NCBI RefSeq assembly: GCF_036588685.1
Contig: NC_086386.1
Span: forward strand, 70,306,682-70,370,681
Length of the DNA: 64,000 nt
Direction of reading: 5' to 3'
Source of the DNA: Mytilus trossulus
Taxonomy: Eukaryota; Mollusca; Bivalvia; Mytilida; Mytilidae
Part shown: one piece after another, positions 1 to 12,270 of the stretch
How the letters are laid out: the number at the start of each line of letters is the position of its first letter
How positions within the stretch are numbered: position 1 is the stretch's first letter
The notes under the pieces: generated by a model
What the model saw: the letters and a program-made list of their open reading frames with translations, nothing else
What the model was told of the DNA's origin: nothing
The model's database searches: none
Made by a program: the position numbers and the translations under genes

Positions 1-406
1 AAAGATAATTATATATTTAGTCTTATGGTAAGATTCTATCAGAGTTAAGTGGTGAAGATATCTTGGAGTAGGTGGATTCAGGAAAAATCGCGGATCAGGA
101 AAATTTAAAATGCAAAAAAACAAAAAAATTATTTCAGATCCAATACACATAATATATACATCTATAAGTAAACCATCAAATGGAATGACAACTGACAGAA
201 GTTATTAAATTCCTTTTGAAATTAGATAACAAAAATGTCGTGAAGCTTAAATTTACTTCAATTCTAAAACTATTTCTCATATTTTAAGTTTTGATTCTAC
301 AAGAACTCATGTTCAAATGGCATGTACATGTATATTTTTTTTTTTGTAGTTTCGAAGCAAAATTGGTTCAGCGTTTATCAAATTCAATAATAAAAATAAA
401 ACTCAC

Positions 407-3400
407 CATCAAAGCAATTGCACAAGCTTTAAATTCGCCCTTGCTGAATTGGTGGTTTTTAAGAATCACAGAATTTCCTTCTAACTGTCTATAAAATCTT
501 GATACCGGAACCACGTGATATTTTTTACACGTTCGAAGATATTGGTCTTGACAAGTGCATACGCTTTCGATGGTGTCTTCATCATCTAAAAATAGATGCA
601 AACCCATGTATAAACTAAATATATATATAAAGTGGGTTATTTACCATTGCTCATAGCAAATACTCCAAAATAAGTCCAGACAATTTAAGTGGTGAATGCA
701 CTTTAACATTTTCCAAGTAAAACAAATGAGGAAAAAAAAATGAATTTAATTTCTCCTTTTGTTCATGGTTACTATTGTTTCTTCAACTTCGTGTGCGCTA
801 AAAAGTGAAAGATTTTACACCAGTGTCGCAGTATAAGATTGCAAATATGTTTAATATCGCCACATTTTACGGTTAGTATTCATCAACAATCTGATGGATA
901 ACTGGATACGATAATAATAAGAAGAAGAAGAAGTGCTTGTCCAACGCCAGGCGCCTACCATTCATTGGTTAACATTGACAACGGCATGTGCGCCCTTAGT
1001 TTCTTGCAATAATTTTTCATATCTCTCTACTGAGATGAGAAAAGAAATTATCAGTCAGTAGGATATAAGGAATATTTCGTTAAATAGCGATAATTTGATA
1101 TAACATATTCAGTATTTGTTTTGCTCTATGTTAAAGGCCTTATACGTACGGTGACATACTTTCTATCGTTTTCGAGCTATAGATTCTTACATCTACATCT
1201 ATGGTCTCAAGTTGATAGTTGTTCAATTGGCAATTATACCACATCTCTTTATTTTAATATCTAAAATATATTTAAACGTAGTCCGTCAGAGTTCAAGGGG
1301 GTCTGAGTGGCCTTTGAATAAAGAATAATGAGCAATATGAGTGTATAATAAAGGGCAACATGATAAAGAATAGAAAAAATGAAAATAACGAAAATAATGG
1401 GTGCAAATTAGATAAAGAATAAAGAATAATTTGGTTCTAAAGTATAGAAAATAGAGAATAATGAGCAAAATAAATAAAGAAAAACTACCTTGACATTTTC
1501 AGAACCTCATCTAAACCCAGTTCTTACCTTCAAAATCTGATAGCTCAAATTCGTCCGATGTGGGTGTGCTCGACTGGTAGATGTTTTTATTGAAATCTAT
1601 TATCTCATCATTTAGAATAAGAGATGGCCTTTTGATGAAGAAACGAGGAATTTCAATGGACAGATCTTCTATTGACGATTTACTTGTCCGTCTTTTCTTC
1701 CGCATTTCTCTAAAAAGACTTTTTTCATATTCATCGTCCAATATTTTGCTTTTCATCGCTTTCTTCAAGTTTTGCCATCCGCTCGCTGGTTCTGGTGTAG
1801 ATGTCTGAAAGTCATGAAATAAAATTAAGGAAGGTTGGAGATGCAAAGGACCATGAGGGACATGAATAAAATAGTCAAGGTCAACTTTGCCTGAGAGAAC
1901 GGCCATCTTACTTCAAAGGGAGTGGGGTTATGTTTTTTTTTTTGCCTAAAAAATGTTCTGATCCAAAAGTTGATATAAAAAAAAATGGTCAAGCAGGTGA
2001 CAAAACAAATTCTGAATCCCGATTTTTCCCATACCTTATAGTTTTAAATACTGGAAAAAAATAATTTGAATGACCTCGTTGAAAAAAATTATTCTGAAAA
2101 AAGAGATGAAGGAGGTCATATAACCTCCACGCTCAGAAAAAAAACCATAACCACCCTTGAAGTAAAATGGCTGTTCCATATCCATCAACCTACTTGAAAT
2201 TGAACAGAACTAGACGGACAAAATACCATTATTCGGACAGGAACACATATACGTTGTTATTAATCCCCTTTTCTAAATGTTTTTGTCCTGTGTTTTACTA
2301 TTCGTGCGTTTATATGCTGTGTTATTTTGTGAGAAATATTGAACTCGTAGATGGTTGTAAATGTTACAGTTCATGAGGAAATAGAATTAGTTTTCCATAC
2401 AGTTATCACCACACATTTTACATTTTAAAATTTAACCAACTCAATACATGATAAAGAACAATGGACACACATTGCACATTGAATTTTAAGTTTTTGATGT
2501 TCTGGAACTTGAAATGCATTTTAGGTTTATATATCACCGTGTATCATCGGTACAGCGGATAAAGGTACTATACTGATTTGTATTGTAAGAAGGATTGGAA
2601 TCTCGTGGTTTATCGTTTTCTCTTACGCGACGAGAGTCCGCTACTCTCCACTAATTAATATAAAAATCCTTGGTCTGAGGATAATATGTTTTCCTAGTAT
2701 TTTGTTTTTGTATTTGTGTGTATGTTTTCATTCATATAATGCTTATTTATTTATTTTACGTATTTTATTATCACAAATCTTATCGGTTATATGACAATAA
2801 TTTAATTTCGGATGTAACGCGTCTTTTGATTGGCTGACATTATTTTGTTATCAGCCCATAGACATAATTTAGTCATGTTACCGTGATGTCATCAACGTTT
2901 TTTCATGGTTTTCTACGGTTTAAAATGGAATTTATAATTAAATAATAAACAATGACTGTAAAAAAAAATTCTGTCTTTTCGAAATAACATAAAAAATGTG
3001 GTGCACACAGTTAGGGTGCACCAGATTTTTTATGTTATTTCTTCAGAATTTATTTTATTTATTTATTAGACAGAAAAAATATTACAGTCATTCCTTAAAT
3101 AAAATCCTAGAAAAAAATAGTCGGCTCTCTCTCCCTTGATACCAATGGTCTTGAGTAACGATGATAGTCCGTCGGAAGGGGACGATAAATAGCTGACCCG
3201 GTTTAAGAGAGAGCAATATCTCTTTCTCGTTAAAGACACCCGTGTAGATTTCGAAAAAGGACAGGCTATTGCCGCTTCAAGGCAGCACTCGCATCCCCAA
3301 AGTGGAAAGTGATTGCTATAACTTGTTTCCCAATCCACCATAAATAAATATGAAATAATGGTTGATTCGTTAATGTACATACCTCGCTCAGACCATCCAA

Positions 3401-3472
3401 GTTATACGTTAATGCAAATACCTCGTCTTCTATTTGGTCATCCGTAATCACTTTATAGTTTTCTTCAGACAT
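407..3472 (-). CDS. LRRC74-like LRR/EF-hand protein, copy A (5' part)
   Basis: Three coding exons, in gene order 3472-3383, 1804-1528 and 585-407; the rest lies left of the window. Seen: GT donors and AG acceptors at every border, phases 0, 1 and 0 that join without a stop, and 182 codons in all. Exon 1 starts at the ATG at 3472. Exon 2 encodes a basic, charged segment (KKAMKSKILDDEYEKSLF, then SDEFELSDFE). Exon 3 encodes the conserved block YLRTCKKYHVVPVSRF with QLEGNSVILKNH, which I match to the N-terminal part of the LRRC74 family just before its leucine-rich repeats. Exons 2 and 3 are close paralogues of those of copy B, so this is the downstream member of a head-to-tail pair. Oddity: exon 1 is 13 codons longer at its 3' end than in copy B, and the extra codons match copy B intron sequence. 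Function unknown; an LRR scaffold is inferred from copy B. Confidence 0.75.
1286..1500. repeat. AT-rich 'AGAATAATGGGCAAA' type degenerate repeat
   Basis: Degenerate repetition of AAAGAATAATGAGCAAAAT-like units, bounded by GGGGTCTGAG on the left and CAGAACCTCAT on the right. The same composition and ends recur near 15.4, 19.7, 29.4 and 32.8 kb. Confidence 0.55.
2793..3104. repeat. Dispersed hairpin repeat, copy 1
   Basis: About 310 bp shared with 24019-24348 (ATTGGCTGACATTATTTTGT, CATCAACGTTTTTTCAT and others). Its right half is an inverted repeat: ATGACTGTAA...AAATAACATAAAAAATG against TTTTTTATGTTATTT...TATTACAGTCAT. Likely a non-autonomous element of unknown class. Confidence 0.6.
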
Positions 3473-3930
3473 AATTATGACGTAAAATGTTCAGTCTCGC
3501 TTAAAATTTTCCGTGCTATCTTCCAATCACTTCAATCTCGTCAGTTCTATATTACAAGAAATTCAATACAACATGTACATCAATTTCATGTAAAAGTAAA
3601 TATTCTTTAAATCATATATTACATTTCTGTCATAATTAAACCTTTTAGTGAAAAATAAAATAATACAATATAAGGTAATTATTTTAAATGTATAAAGGCA
3701 CTGATTATGTCATTAACGGTAATTGTATTGAGTCACATGGGGGAATTATTTGTAACTTTAAATTAAATTTTAATCTTTATTATTCAAGAAGGTGCTGTAT
3801 TATTATGTAAAGACTTTGATTGGACAATGAAGCAACTGTAATTGTGTACGGAACTTCGACAAGCTTATCCGTGGTGTCATAACGTGTATGTGCAGCAGTG
3901 TGTGAATTAGGATTTGTGTATCCATGGTGT
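3473..3930 (-). promoter_or_regulatory. 5' flank / promoter region of copy A
   Basis: Upstream sequence of copy A, alignable by eye with 33852-34350 upstream of copy B (shared ATTAAACCTTTTAGTGAAAAA, AATTGTATTGAGTCACATGG, TGTGCAGCAGTGTGTGAATTA). No distinct core promoter motif was identified. Confidence 0.35.
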
Positions 3931-4230
3931 GATAACTTCGTTGATATTTATTTAATACTTAACTTTATTGATTAGACTGTTTATATATATATTTGAAGAA
4001 AACTGGCTGATCTATTGCATTATCCAAAATATTTAAACAAATACTAAACATTTGTGTTGTAGAATCGTTTTTTTTTCAAACTAAGGCCGTGTTCACATTG
4101 ACCTAAACTCGGTGTTGTGTAAGTGTAAACTCGGTGTTGTGTAAGTGTAACTCACACATAAAATAAACATAATTACGTTCCCATTGATAAAACTCAATGT
4201 TTACATGTAGTTTAAATCATGTTTTGTCTA

Positions 4231-4534
4231 GGCAGCAACCATTTGATTTTCTGGGGGGGGGGGGGGCTATGGGTTTTTTTTCTGTGCAAACTTTAACTTT
4301 GTTTTTCGCCTGCGGCGAAAAACAATCTATTTTTTTCGCAACAAGTCGAAAACAATTTTTTTCTTTCAATGTTAGCATTACATATAGTGGCAGCTGAGGG
4401 GGTAACAAACAATTTTTTTTTTCAAAATTCAAAACAAATTATTTTTTTCCCCAAAAACTGGAAACAAACTTTTTTTTCCAAAAAAAACCATAGCCCCCCC
4501 CCCCCCCCCTCAAGAAAATCAAATGGTTGCTGCC
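4231..4534. mobile_element. MITE with poly-G/poly-C inside its ends
   Basis: Terminal inverted repeats GGCAGCAACCATTTGATTTTCT with a run of G inside the left end and a run of C inside the right end, flanked by CTA on both sides. Same general design as the element at 30250-30567. PIF/Harbinger-like origin is inferred from the 3-bp target duplication. Confidence 0.65.
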
Positions 4535-5264
4535 CTACATGCAGTCGATAGTCGATGTAGGCCTTGTGTAGGTTCAGTGTACACAAAATTAGACATTCCG
4601 AACTGTAATTTTTCCATTTATATGTAAAAAAAGAAACGATTTTTATATAAATTGATACTTATATAACTTATTAATTAAGTTCTTTACAGAAATATTTGTC
4701 TAAACTTGATATATTTATTTGTTATTAAAACACTTTACGTAGCCTTATTAACCCCTCAAAACTCATCCATCATCATTGCCGAACACATAATTCCTTAGAA
4801 AAGGTCTTCCCGAATCGACTGGACGTACACACTGACAGAAATATATGCCACTGGTCTTTACTCTAACAACGATTCACTTATAAATGCAAATTACTGAAAA
4901 AGGGTGAGGTTAATTGTTTGTTTGTGTAGAATCTCAGATCCGTTAAAATAGAATTAGAAATAAAAAAAATATCACCCTCTCCTTTTGCCAAAAAAATAAT
5001 TTGTAGAAATAATACCATTTGAGACAAACAGAAAAGATAGAAATATAGTGATCCTTAACATCGCAATTCTTTTTCTGTGTCTATAAGCACGCTGATGCAG
5101 CCTACATTTTTAATGCGTAGTCGAGACATCTTTAAACTACTGCAAATCATCCAAAATGACTTTCTTAAAGGAGCCAACCACTTTACTTTAAAAAAAAAAA
5201 AAAAAAAAGGGGGGGCGGTTCTGAGTCCGAATTTTTTCTTGCGCGAAGGTTAATATTCATTTTT

Positions 5265-7069
5265 AGCTCACCTGGCCCGAAGGGCCAAGTGAGCTTTTCC
5301 CATCACTTTGCGTCCGGCGTCCGGCGTCCGTCGTCCGTCGTCCGTCGTCCGTCGTCGTTAACTTTTACAAAAATCTTCTCCTCTGAAACTACTGGGCCAA
5401 ATTGAACCAAACTTGGCCACAATCATCATTGGGGTATCTAGTTTAAAAAATGTGTGGCGTGACCCGGTCAACCAACCAAGATGGCTGCCACGGCTAAAAA
5501 TAGAACATAGGGGTAAAATGCAGTTTTTGGCTTATAACTCAAAAACCAAAGCATTTAGAGGAAATCTGACATGGGGTAAAAATGTTTATCAGGTCAAGAT
5601 CTATCTGCCCTGAAATTTTCAGATGAATCGGTCAACCCGTTGTTGGGTTGCTGCCCCTGAATTGGTAATTTTGTGGAAATTTTGCAGTTTTTGGTTGTTA
5701 TCTTGAATATTATTATGGATAGAGATAAACTGTAAACAGCAATAATGTTTAGTAAAGTAGGATTTACAAATAAGTCAACATGACCGAAATGGTCAGTTGA
5801 CCCGTTTAGGAGTTATTGCCCTTTATAGTCAATTTTTAACCATTTTTCGTAAATCTTAGTTATCTTTTACAAAAATCTTCTCCTCTGAAACTACTGGGCC
5901 AAATTGAACCAAAATTGGCCACAATCATCATTGGGGTATCTAGTTTGAAAAATGTGTGGCGTGACCCGGTCATCCAACCAAGATGGCCGCCACGGCAAAA
6001 AATAGAACATAGGGGTAAACTGCAGTTTTTGGCTTATAACTCAAAAACCAAAGCATTTAGAGGAAATCTGACATGGGGTAAAAATGTTTATCAGGTCAAG
6101 ATCTATCTGCCCTGAAATTTTCAGATGAATCGGTCAACCCGTTGTTGGGTTGCTGCCCCTGAATTGGTAATTTTGTGGAAATTTTGCAGTTTTTGGTTAT
6201 TATCTTGAATATTATTATAGATAGAGATAAACTGTAAACAGCAATAAGTTTAGTAAAGTAGGATTTACAAATAAGTCACATGACCGAAATGGTCAGTTGA
6301 CCCGTTTAGGAGTTATTGCCCTTTATAGTCAATTTTTAACCATTTTTCGTAAATCTTAGTTATCTTTTACAAAAATCTTCTCCTCTGAAACTACTGGGCC
6401 AAATTAATCCAGACTTGGCAATCATCATCTTTGGGGTATCTTGTTTTAAAAATGTGTCCGGTGACCCGACTATCAAATCAAGATGGCCGCCACAGCTAAA
6501 AATAGAACATAGGGGTAAAATGCAGTTTTTGGCTTATAACTCAAAAACCAAAGCATTTAGAGCAAATCCAACACGAGGTAAAATTATTAATCAGATCAAG
6601 ATCTATCTGCCCTATAATTTTCAGATGAATCTGACAACCCATTGTTGGGTTGCTGCCCCTGAATCGGTAATTTTAAGGAAATTTTGCTGTTTTTGGTTAT
6701 TATCTTAAATTTTATTATAGATAGAGATAAACTGTAAACAGCAATTATGTTCAGCAAAGTAAGATTTACAAATAAGTCAACATGACCGAAATTGTCAATT
6801 GACCCCCTAAGGAGTTATTGTCCTTTATAGTCAATTTTTAACAATTTTCATAAAATTTGTACATTTTTATTAACATTTTCCACTGAAACTACTGGGCCAA
6901 GTTCATTATAGATAGAGATAAATGTAAGCAGCAAGACTAGTAAAGTAAGATTTACAAACACATCACCATCACCAAAACACAATTTTGTCATGAATCCATC
7001 TGCTTCCTTTGTATAATATTCACATAGACCAAGGTGAGCGACACAGGCTCTTTGGAGCCTCTAGTTTTT
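5265..7069. repeat. Bivalve composite repeat with about three 500-bp tandem units
   Basis: It opens with the hairpin AGCTCACCTGGCCCGAAGGG / CCAAGTGAGCT and a TCCGTCGTCCG microsatellite. Three units of about 500 bp follow, beginning near 5359, 5864 and 6363, each with CTTCTCCTCTGAAACTACTG; a fourth is partial. It closes with AGGTGAGCGACACAGGCTC and GGAGCCTCTAG. The short open frames in each unit are by-products of the repeat. I recognise these ends from mussel and oyster genomes. Confidence 0.75.
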
Positions 7070-7445
7070 CGATGGTACCAATTCAATATTAAAAACTATT
7101 ATGTATGGGGAAACTTTGGATTCAGACTATTTTTCATTCTAATCATCTGTATGACCCGATTTTTTTTCAATCAAATTGTGGAAAAATCCATCCCCCCCTT
7201 TTTTTTAAGTCAAATGGTCGTTCCCTTACTGCTAGAAAAGTTGTTCGAAAATTTGAGTTCGGTTCTACGTAATGAACATTTAAATGACATATAGTTTACA
7301 AGTGTGAACACATCTTATGTACAGGTAACTGAACAAGGTGTATAGATGTGGACAAATCTTATGTGAAACTAGTGTAGATTACATTAAACCAAATGTAAAC
7401 ATGTTTACTGTACACGGCGTTTGGTGTGAACACGGCATTAGCCTT

Positions 7446-8360
7446 TTAAGTGGAGATAACTCTTCTAGTAAAAATTTATAACTGAAATTTTTAATTTTTA
7501 CGTGTAGCAAGGAAACAAGTTCAATGACTCCATTTTTTCTTTTTATTTTATTTCAAAATTCTATCTTATCGATTTCTTTTTATGCAAAAAAATGTGTTTT
7601 TTCATGATCATTCTTGCCAAATTTAGGCAATTTACAACGACGCATAGCTTGAAAAATAGCATCCTTTTTATTATATTTTGAAAAAGCATAGTTAAATTTT
7701 TTTTGGCAAAGTTTAAGAAAATCCTAGTGGAAGATATTAGCAGGCAAAATCGAGGGAATTGTGCAAATGATGATACAAGCATGAAAATTACCACAAAGCA
7801 TCATTATTATATACTTTTAAAGAAACAACTGCTGGCCATTAAAAAAAATCATTTTTTCAAGATGGCCACCGCCGTTTTCTAAAATGGCTGTTTTTTCAGT
7901 TTGAAAATACTGATTTTTTCGGGAAAACTTTTCGTTTACCTTCTTTTAGTGAAAAACAGCTGTCAGGTTTGGTAGCTACCTTCTTTACATGTGAATAATT
8001 CACTAGACATGAGTATTTGACACATACAGGGTTTGCGCATGCGCGAAAATGTAACAAAATTCATTAAAAAATATTTTAACTATTTACTGTAAAATAAATG
8101 ATTTGGGATTTTAAATGATATTATGATTTGGTTTGATAACATTGTTCAAGGTTATGGCACACATGATTTAACAATTTTGCGCATGCGCAAACTATTTTTA
8201 GACATAATGAGTGATTTGTTTGTACTACCAGTGCAAACTGGTATAAATCGTAGTTCATCTCATTACTCTAAAAGGCAAGTAAGTGTAAAATCTATGATGC
8301 CACTGTTTAAAAACAAGCCAATTCAGTTGCAATGATCAGGTATTTGATGGATAAGATGGA
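7446..8360. other. Intergenic stretch without a gene
   Basis: AT-rich DNA with a short segment (7820-7950) alternating AAGATGGCC / AAAATGGCTG, related to the tandem repeat at 10.6-11.4 kb, and a GCGCATGCGC(A) palindrome at 8036 and 8181. No supported gene. Confidence 0.5.
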
Positions 8361-8364
8361 AAAT

Positions 8365-10480
8365 GTGGTTAAAACGAGAAAAAACATCAAAAGTAACGGC
8401 CGATCAGCCACTTTTGGTAATGTATATTCAGTGGGAATTGCCTGATTTGTACAGAGAAGATAGGTTTATCGTCATGTAAGGTGGATTTCATATTGAAATG
8501 ACTTGTTATAAAATTCTGGGTGATATATTACCTGACGGTAAAACCATTATTGCAACACCTAGAACGGCATATGCTTGTATGTATGTTAAAATGCACCTAG
8601 GACTAGACACGCGCATCATATAACTCTATGTGTTTTAGCTTGAAAGGTATATATCGGCTTAAGAAAGCTAAACACAGAAATTATAATCATGTCATGACTC
8701 TGTGACGTTCCATGATTTGATAGACTGGCGTAAGAAAATATAGTCATCTCTACAACAGTTCAATTCCTGGTGTTCAATTATCAAATAAGAACTTCTTGTG
8801 AATTTGGTAGTATGCTTATTTCATGAGTCAGATTTTTTTGTACAAACAGTCCATATAAAGCATGATACTGTATTGATTTAGGTCTTGATCGTGTAACATA
8901 TTCTCGATCGCGACCGACCTTCTCCGAGATATGGCTTTCCTTTTCCTAAGTCACCCACAGGTGGCAATTGATTTTGAAAATGATATTTTTACTGTACGTA
9001 AGACCAGAAAATATTTTTCTTATAACACAATTGATCAGACAAAAACAGAATAATGCAATTGTAAAGGGCGATGTGTTGTCATAGGTTTAACCGAAGACCT
9101 CATTAAGACGTATTGATGGTATCTAGACCAGAAGTCAGTAGACTATCAGATAAATTTGCAAGATCTAGTGGTTTGAGGCATTCTATAATAGATGAACGAC
9201 TTAATGAACACAGAAGGTTTTTTTTAAAAAGATCAAAGGCAAATAATTTGAAGATCGTTTGAAGCAAATACAAAACGAAGGAGAACCGGTTTCTTATAAC
9301 CAGATTAAAAAGAACAACTCCTTTAATGTCGGTAAAATAAAACTGTAAACGTTTTTGTAAAAAAACAAAGCTAGAGCTCTTATATATCTTTTCTACACTT
9401 TTATTTTTTGTCGCAGTGGACAAATTGATTTGGAATATTTCTTAATCCATAAAGACAAACTGCTCCTCCGTTTTTGTCTTCGGTTGTCATTTTAAACAGT
9501 GGTATTAAATCGGTGCAAGTGGATAAACTTGAAATATTTTGTAATTTGTATATCCAAATTCTGACGCATTTATCGTTGATAGAGCAGCAATGGTTAATTC
9601 CAGGTCACCTTGTAGGGAATCAATATTGGATGATTTTGCAATTGTGTTTTACGGCCTTAAATAAAATCTTGCATCGATAAGTATTCAAGAGTAGATATTG
9701 TGATAGATTTACTAAATGAATCATTGAAAGGCTAGATGTGAGAAGACAACAGTTGGGTTCTTGAGTAGTTTTCTCTATGAAGATGACAACGAAACGAAAT
9801 TTTTCAAGTGACTTGCCGACAGAAATGCTTCTGTAGAGACTAATAAGGATACTTTTCAGCTATCCCTTGTAAGCATGGAGAAGCAGATATACGAATGTTT
9901 GGCCTGATTATGAAAATTGTTGTAGGACGGTAATTTAAGGTAGCACCGACACAGATGTAGCAGTATTAAGAATTGCAGCACTCCAAAAATATGGTGGAAC
10001 AAACTGTGAATAGGTTTTGGCTGAATGAAGACTTTTGATGGCTTCCTGTACGTGATATATCAAATGCGTTTGGTCCTCGTGTAGCTACTCTTCCTTTCAT
10101 TCATACATTCGGTGCATGTGAATCTAGGGGAATAGGTCAGTTTGGATGACATAGGAAGTATTTCAACATGTAAGGGACTTACTTATTTCTTTGCTGAAGT
10201 ATAAAGAAACATACAAGGACATAAAAGAAGCATTTGTTTACATCATGTATAACAGAAAAACATCACTATTTGATGTTAATGAGGCACGATGTAAATTTTA
10301 GCCCAGGAAGCAACGGCATTGTGATGTAGTTCCGCCCACAAGAGCTTTTTTCGGAGCACATCCAAAGACCATATCCAAAGTTGCATCCTCCTGTCGGGAA
10401 CTTTTGAAATGAGGAGGCGAAAAATCCAGTTGTGTTGGTGACTGTAAATGCTACCGTTCTGTCCTTCCTTGTACGAGTTT
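8365..10480 (+). pseudogene. Decayed transposon-type gene
   Basis: Conceptual translation in shifting plus-strand frames gives fragments of a protein family I recall as multi-copy and uncharacterised in corals and bivalves: TADQPLL...IQWELPDLYREDRFIVM then, after a stop, GGFHIEM (about 8388-8500); ATLPFIHTFGACESRGIG (about 10085-10135), resembling LPFIHALxGCDT; and VVPPTRAFFGAHPKTIS (about 10325-10375), resembling the family's IPPTxAALxQH block. Block order and spacing are as in the family, but stops and frameshifts separate all of them, so nothing functional can be made. It lies between copy A and copy B. Confidence 0.5.
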
Positions 10481-10594
10481 TGTTATTGGCTACTGTCCGA
10501 TAATTTAAAGATAACGAACCAGTCTTTCTCACAAAACTAGGCATTTAATCTTAACAAAGAATGTGATTTCACTTGTTAAGTTGATGAAAATTAT

Positions 10595-11420
10595 AAAAAA
10601 ATACATTTTCAAAAAATTTGCCGCCATTTTGAAACCGGAAATCACTCTTTTTTGTCATTTAAGTGTTGTTTTTCAGTACTTTAGGAACTGTACTTTACGC
10701 TTTTTAAAACCTTACATTGGATTATAACTATAACACAACTTTCAAAGATTTACAACTGGATATGACGCCATTTGCAAAATGATCAGTGGCCAACTTGAAA
10801 AAAATGGAAATTTTGATGGCCAGCGCCTGATTTCTTTTAATTATGGTTTAGTCCACCTGTATACCAAATTTCATGCTTGTATTTCATGCTTGTGTTATTA
10901 CTTGTTAAGTTGATGAAAATTATTAAAATATTTTTTACGTACTTGCATCTAATTTGGAACCGGAAACCACTATTTTTCTTCAGTTATGTGTTGTTTGTCG
11001 TACTAAGGAGCTGTTTTAAACGTTTTATCATATCTTACATTGAATTATACATAACACATCTTTTAAGGATAAAAATCCCTTGTAAAATTGCTTGAAAGTA
11101 AAAAAAAATCGAAATTTTTGACTCGTTAGCCGACATTTTGAAACCGGAAGTCACCTTAAGTTTGATTAATGTATTGTCTAGTCGTTATTTATGAACTGTC
11201 ATTTTCTTTTTATCAAATCTAACAATGGATATTACATATAACACACCTTTCAAAGGATTAACAAATATTGGCTAATTTGTTATGACGCCATTTTCAAAAT
11301 GTGTGGTGGCCATCTTGAAAAAATTATTATTTTTTCTGGCCAGCAGCGGATTTTTTATAAGTATCATTTAGTTAACCTTTATACCAAATTTCATGCTTGT
11401 ATCACGATTTGCACAATTAT
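10595..11420. repeat. Diverged tandem repeat, about three units
   Basis: The units share CCGCCATTTTGAAACCGGAA, TTACATTGGATTATA...ATAACACA, TATGACGCCATTT...AAAATG...GTGGCCA and CCAAATTTCATGCTTGTAT. Copies begin near 10620, 10945 and 11135 and are uneven in length. Confidence 0.6.
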
Positions 11421-11449
11421 GTCCATAATATCTCCCACTAATCCTATTT

Positions 11450-12270
11450 CAGGAAACATTTACCTATGATTTACCTTAAGAGCAATTTTGGGGACGGAAA
11501 TCAATAAGCCTAACTAGTGACGAATATGAAAATGTTCAGTGGCAAATATTTCAATATTCTATTTGTTTTGTTAACAATCAGTTTCTATTAAATCAATGTC
11601 TTAAATGTGATTGACAGTTATGTCTTTTTTGTAACAACCTTCTTATATATATTGCACACATTGAAATTGCTTTACACCCTACTTTTAAATGGCTGCCGGA
11701 GTTGGATTTTAATTGTGACAACCCTTTCGGCGTTTAAACCGTTTATTTATAACTATTTTGGGGACTGTTGTCAAAACTGTTACAACTTTGAAATACTAGT
11801 AGTTGTACCAGTCCTATAACAAATGTGACAACAATATTTAGCGTTTTTGCAGTCGACAAAGTCTTTTAAAGTTTCAAAGTTGAAACAGATACAAAATAAC
11901 TGCAACTGAAATTTAACAGCTGCTATACAATGTACATTTTTGACAGATATTAACAGTCGTAGAACGACTGTTTCTGGTATGGTCAGTTGTTTTTCGTCCA
12001 GTAATGTATATATGATACATCAACAAATGATCAAAGTTCACGGCATTGCATTCATACACGATTTTTTTTTACATAATGCTTTACCTATTAACGAAATAAA
12101 TAAAAAATCTTAATTTTGGTGAATCGTATTGAAGACAAAGAGCGCCATGAAATTTGAAATTTTCGGATAAATTCACTTTCTTTCATTTTTGAAAGCTTAT
12201 TTAGAATCTTTAAAAGACTATATTGGAGACTGGCATAAATTTTGACCTTAAACTTTGCCGTGCCTTATCT
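11450..12270. other. Intergenic stretch without a gene
   Basis: AT-rich unique-looking DNA with short open frames only; no domain, splice pattern or repeat boundary is recognised. Confidence 0.4.

Larger units (their letters stand above)
4083..7445. mobile_element. TIR element with other repeats nested inside
   Basis: The left end, GGCCGTGTTCACATTGACC, and the right end, the complement of GGTGTGAACACGGCATTAG, share GCCGTGTTCACA in inverted orientation. GTGTAAACTCGGTG and GTGTACAGTAAAC subrepeats lie just inside both ends. The interior holds a MITE (4231-4534) and a composite repeat (5265-7069). No transposase is visible. Confidence 0.45.

Noticed and set aside
3066-3380. 104-codon minus-strand frame overlapping copy A exon 1
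   Set aside because: It is in a different frame from the exon and ends inside the hairpin repeat; no family match.
5413-6708. Three similar small frames (MATIIIGVSSLKNVW...)
   Set aside because: They are the same stretch of the 500-bp tandem repeat; the element occurs elsewhere without the frame.
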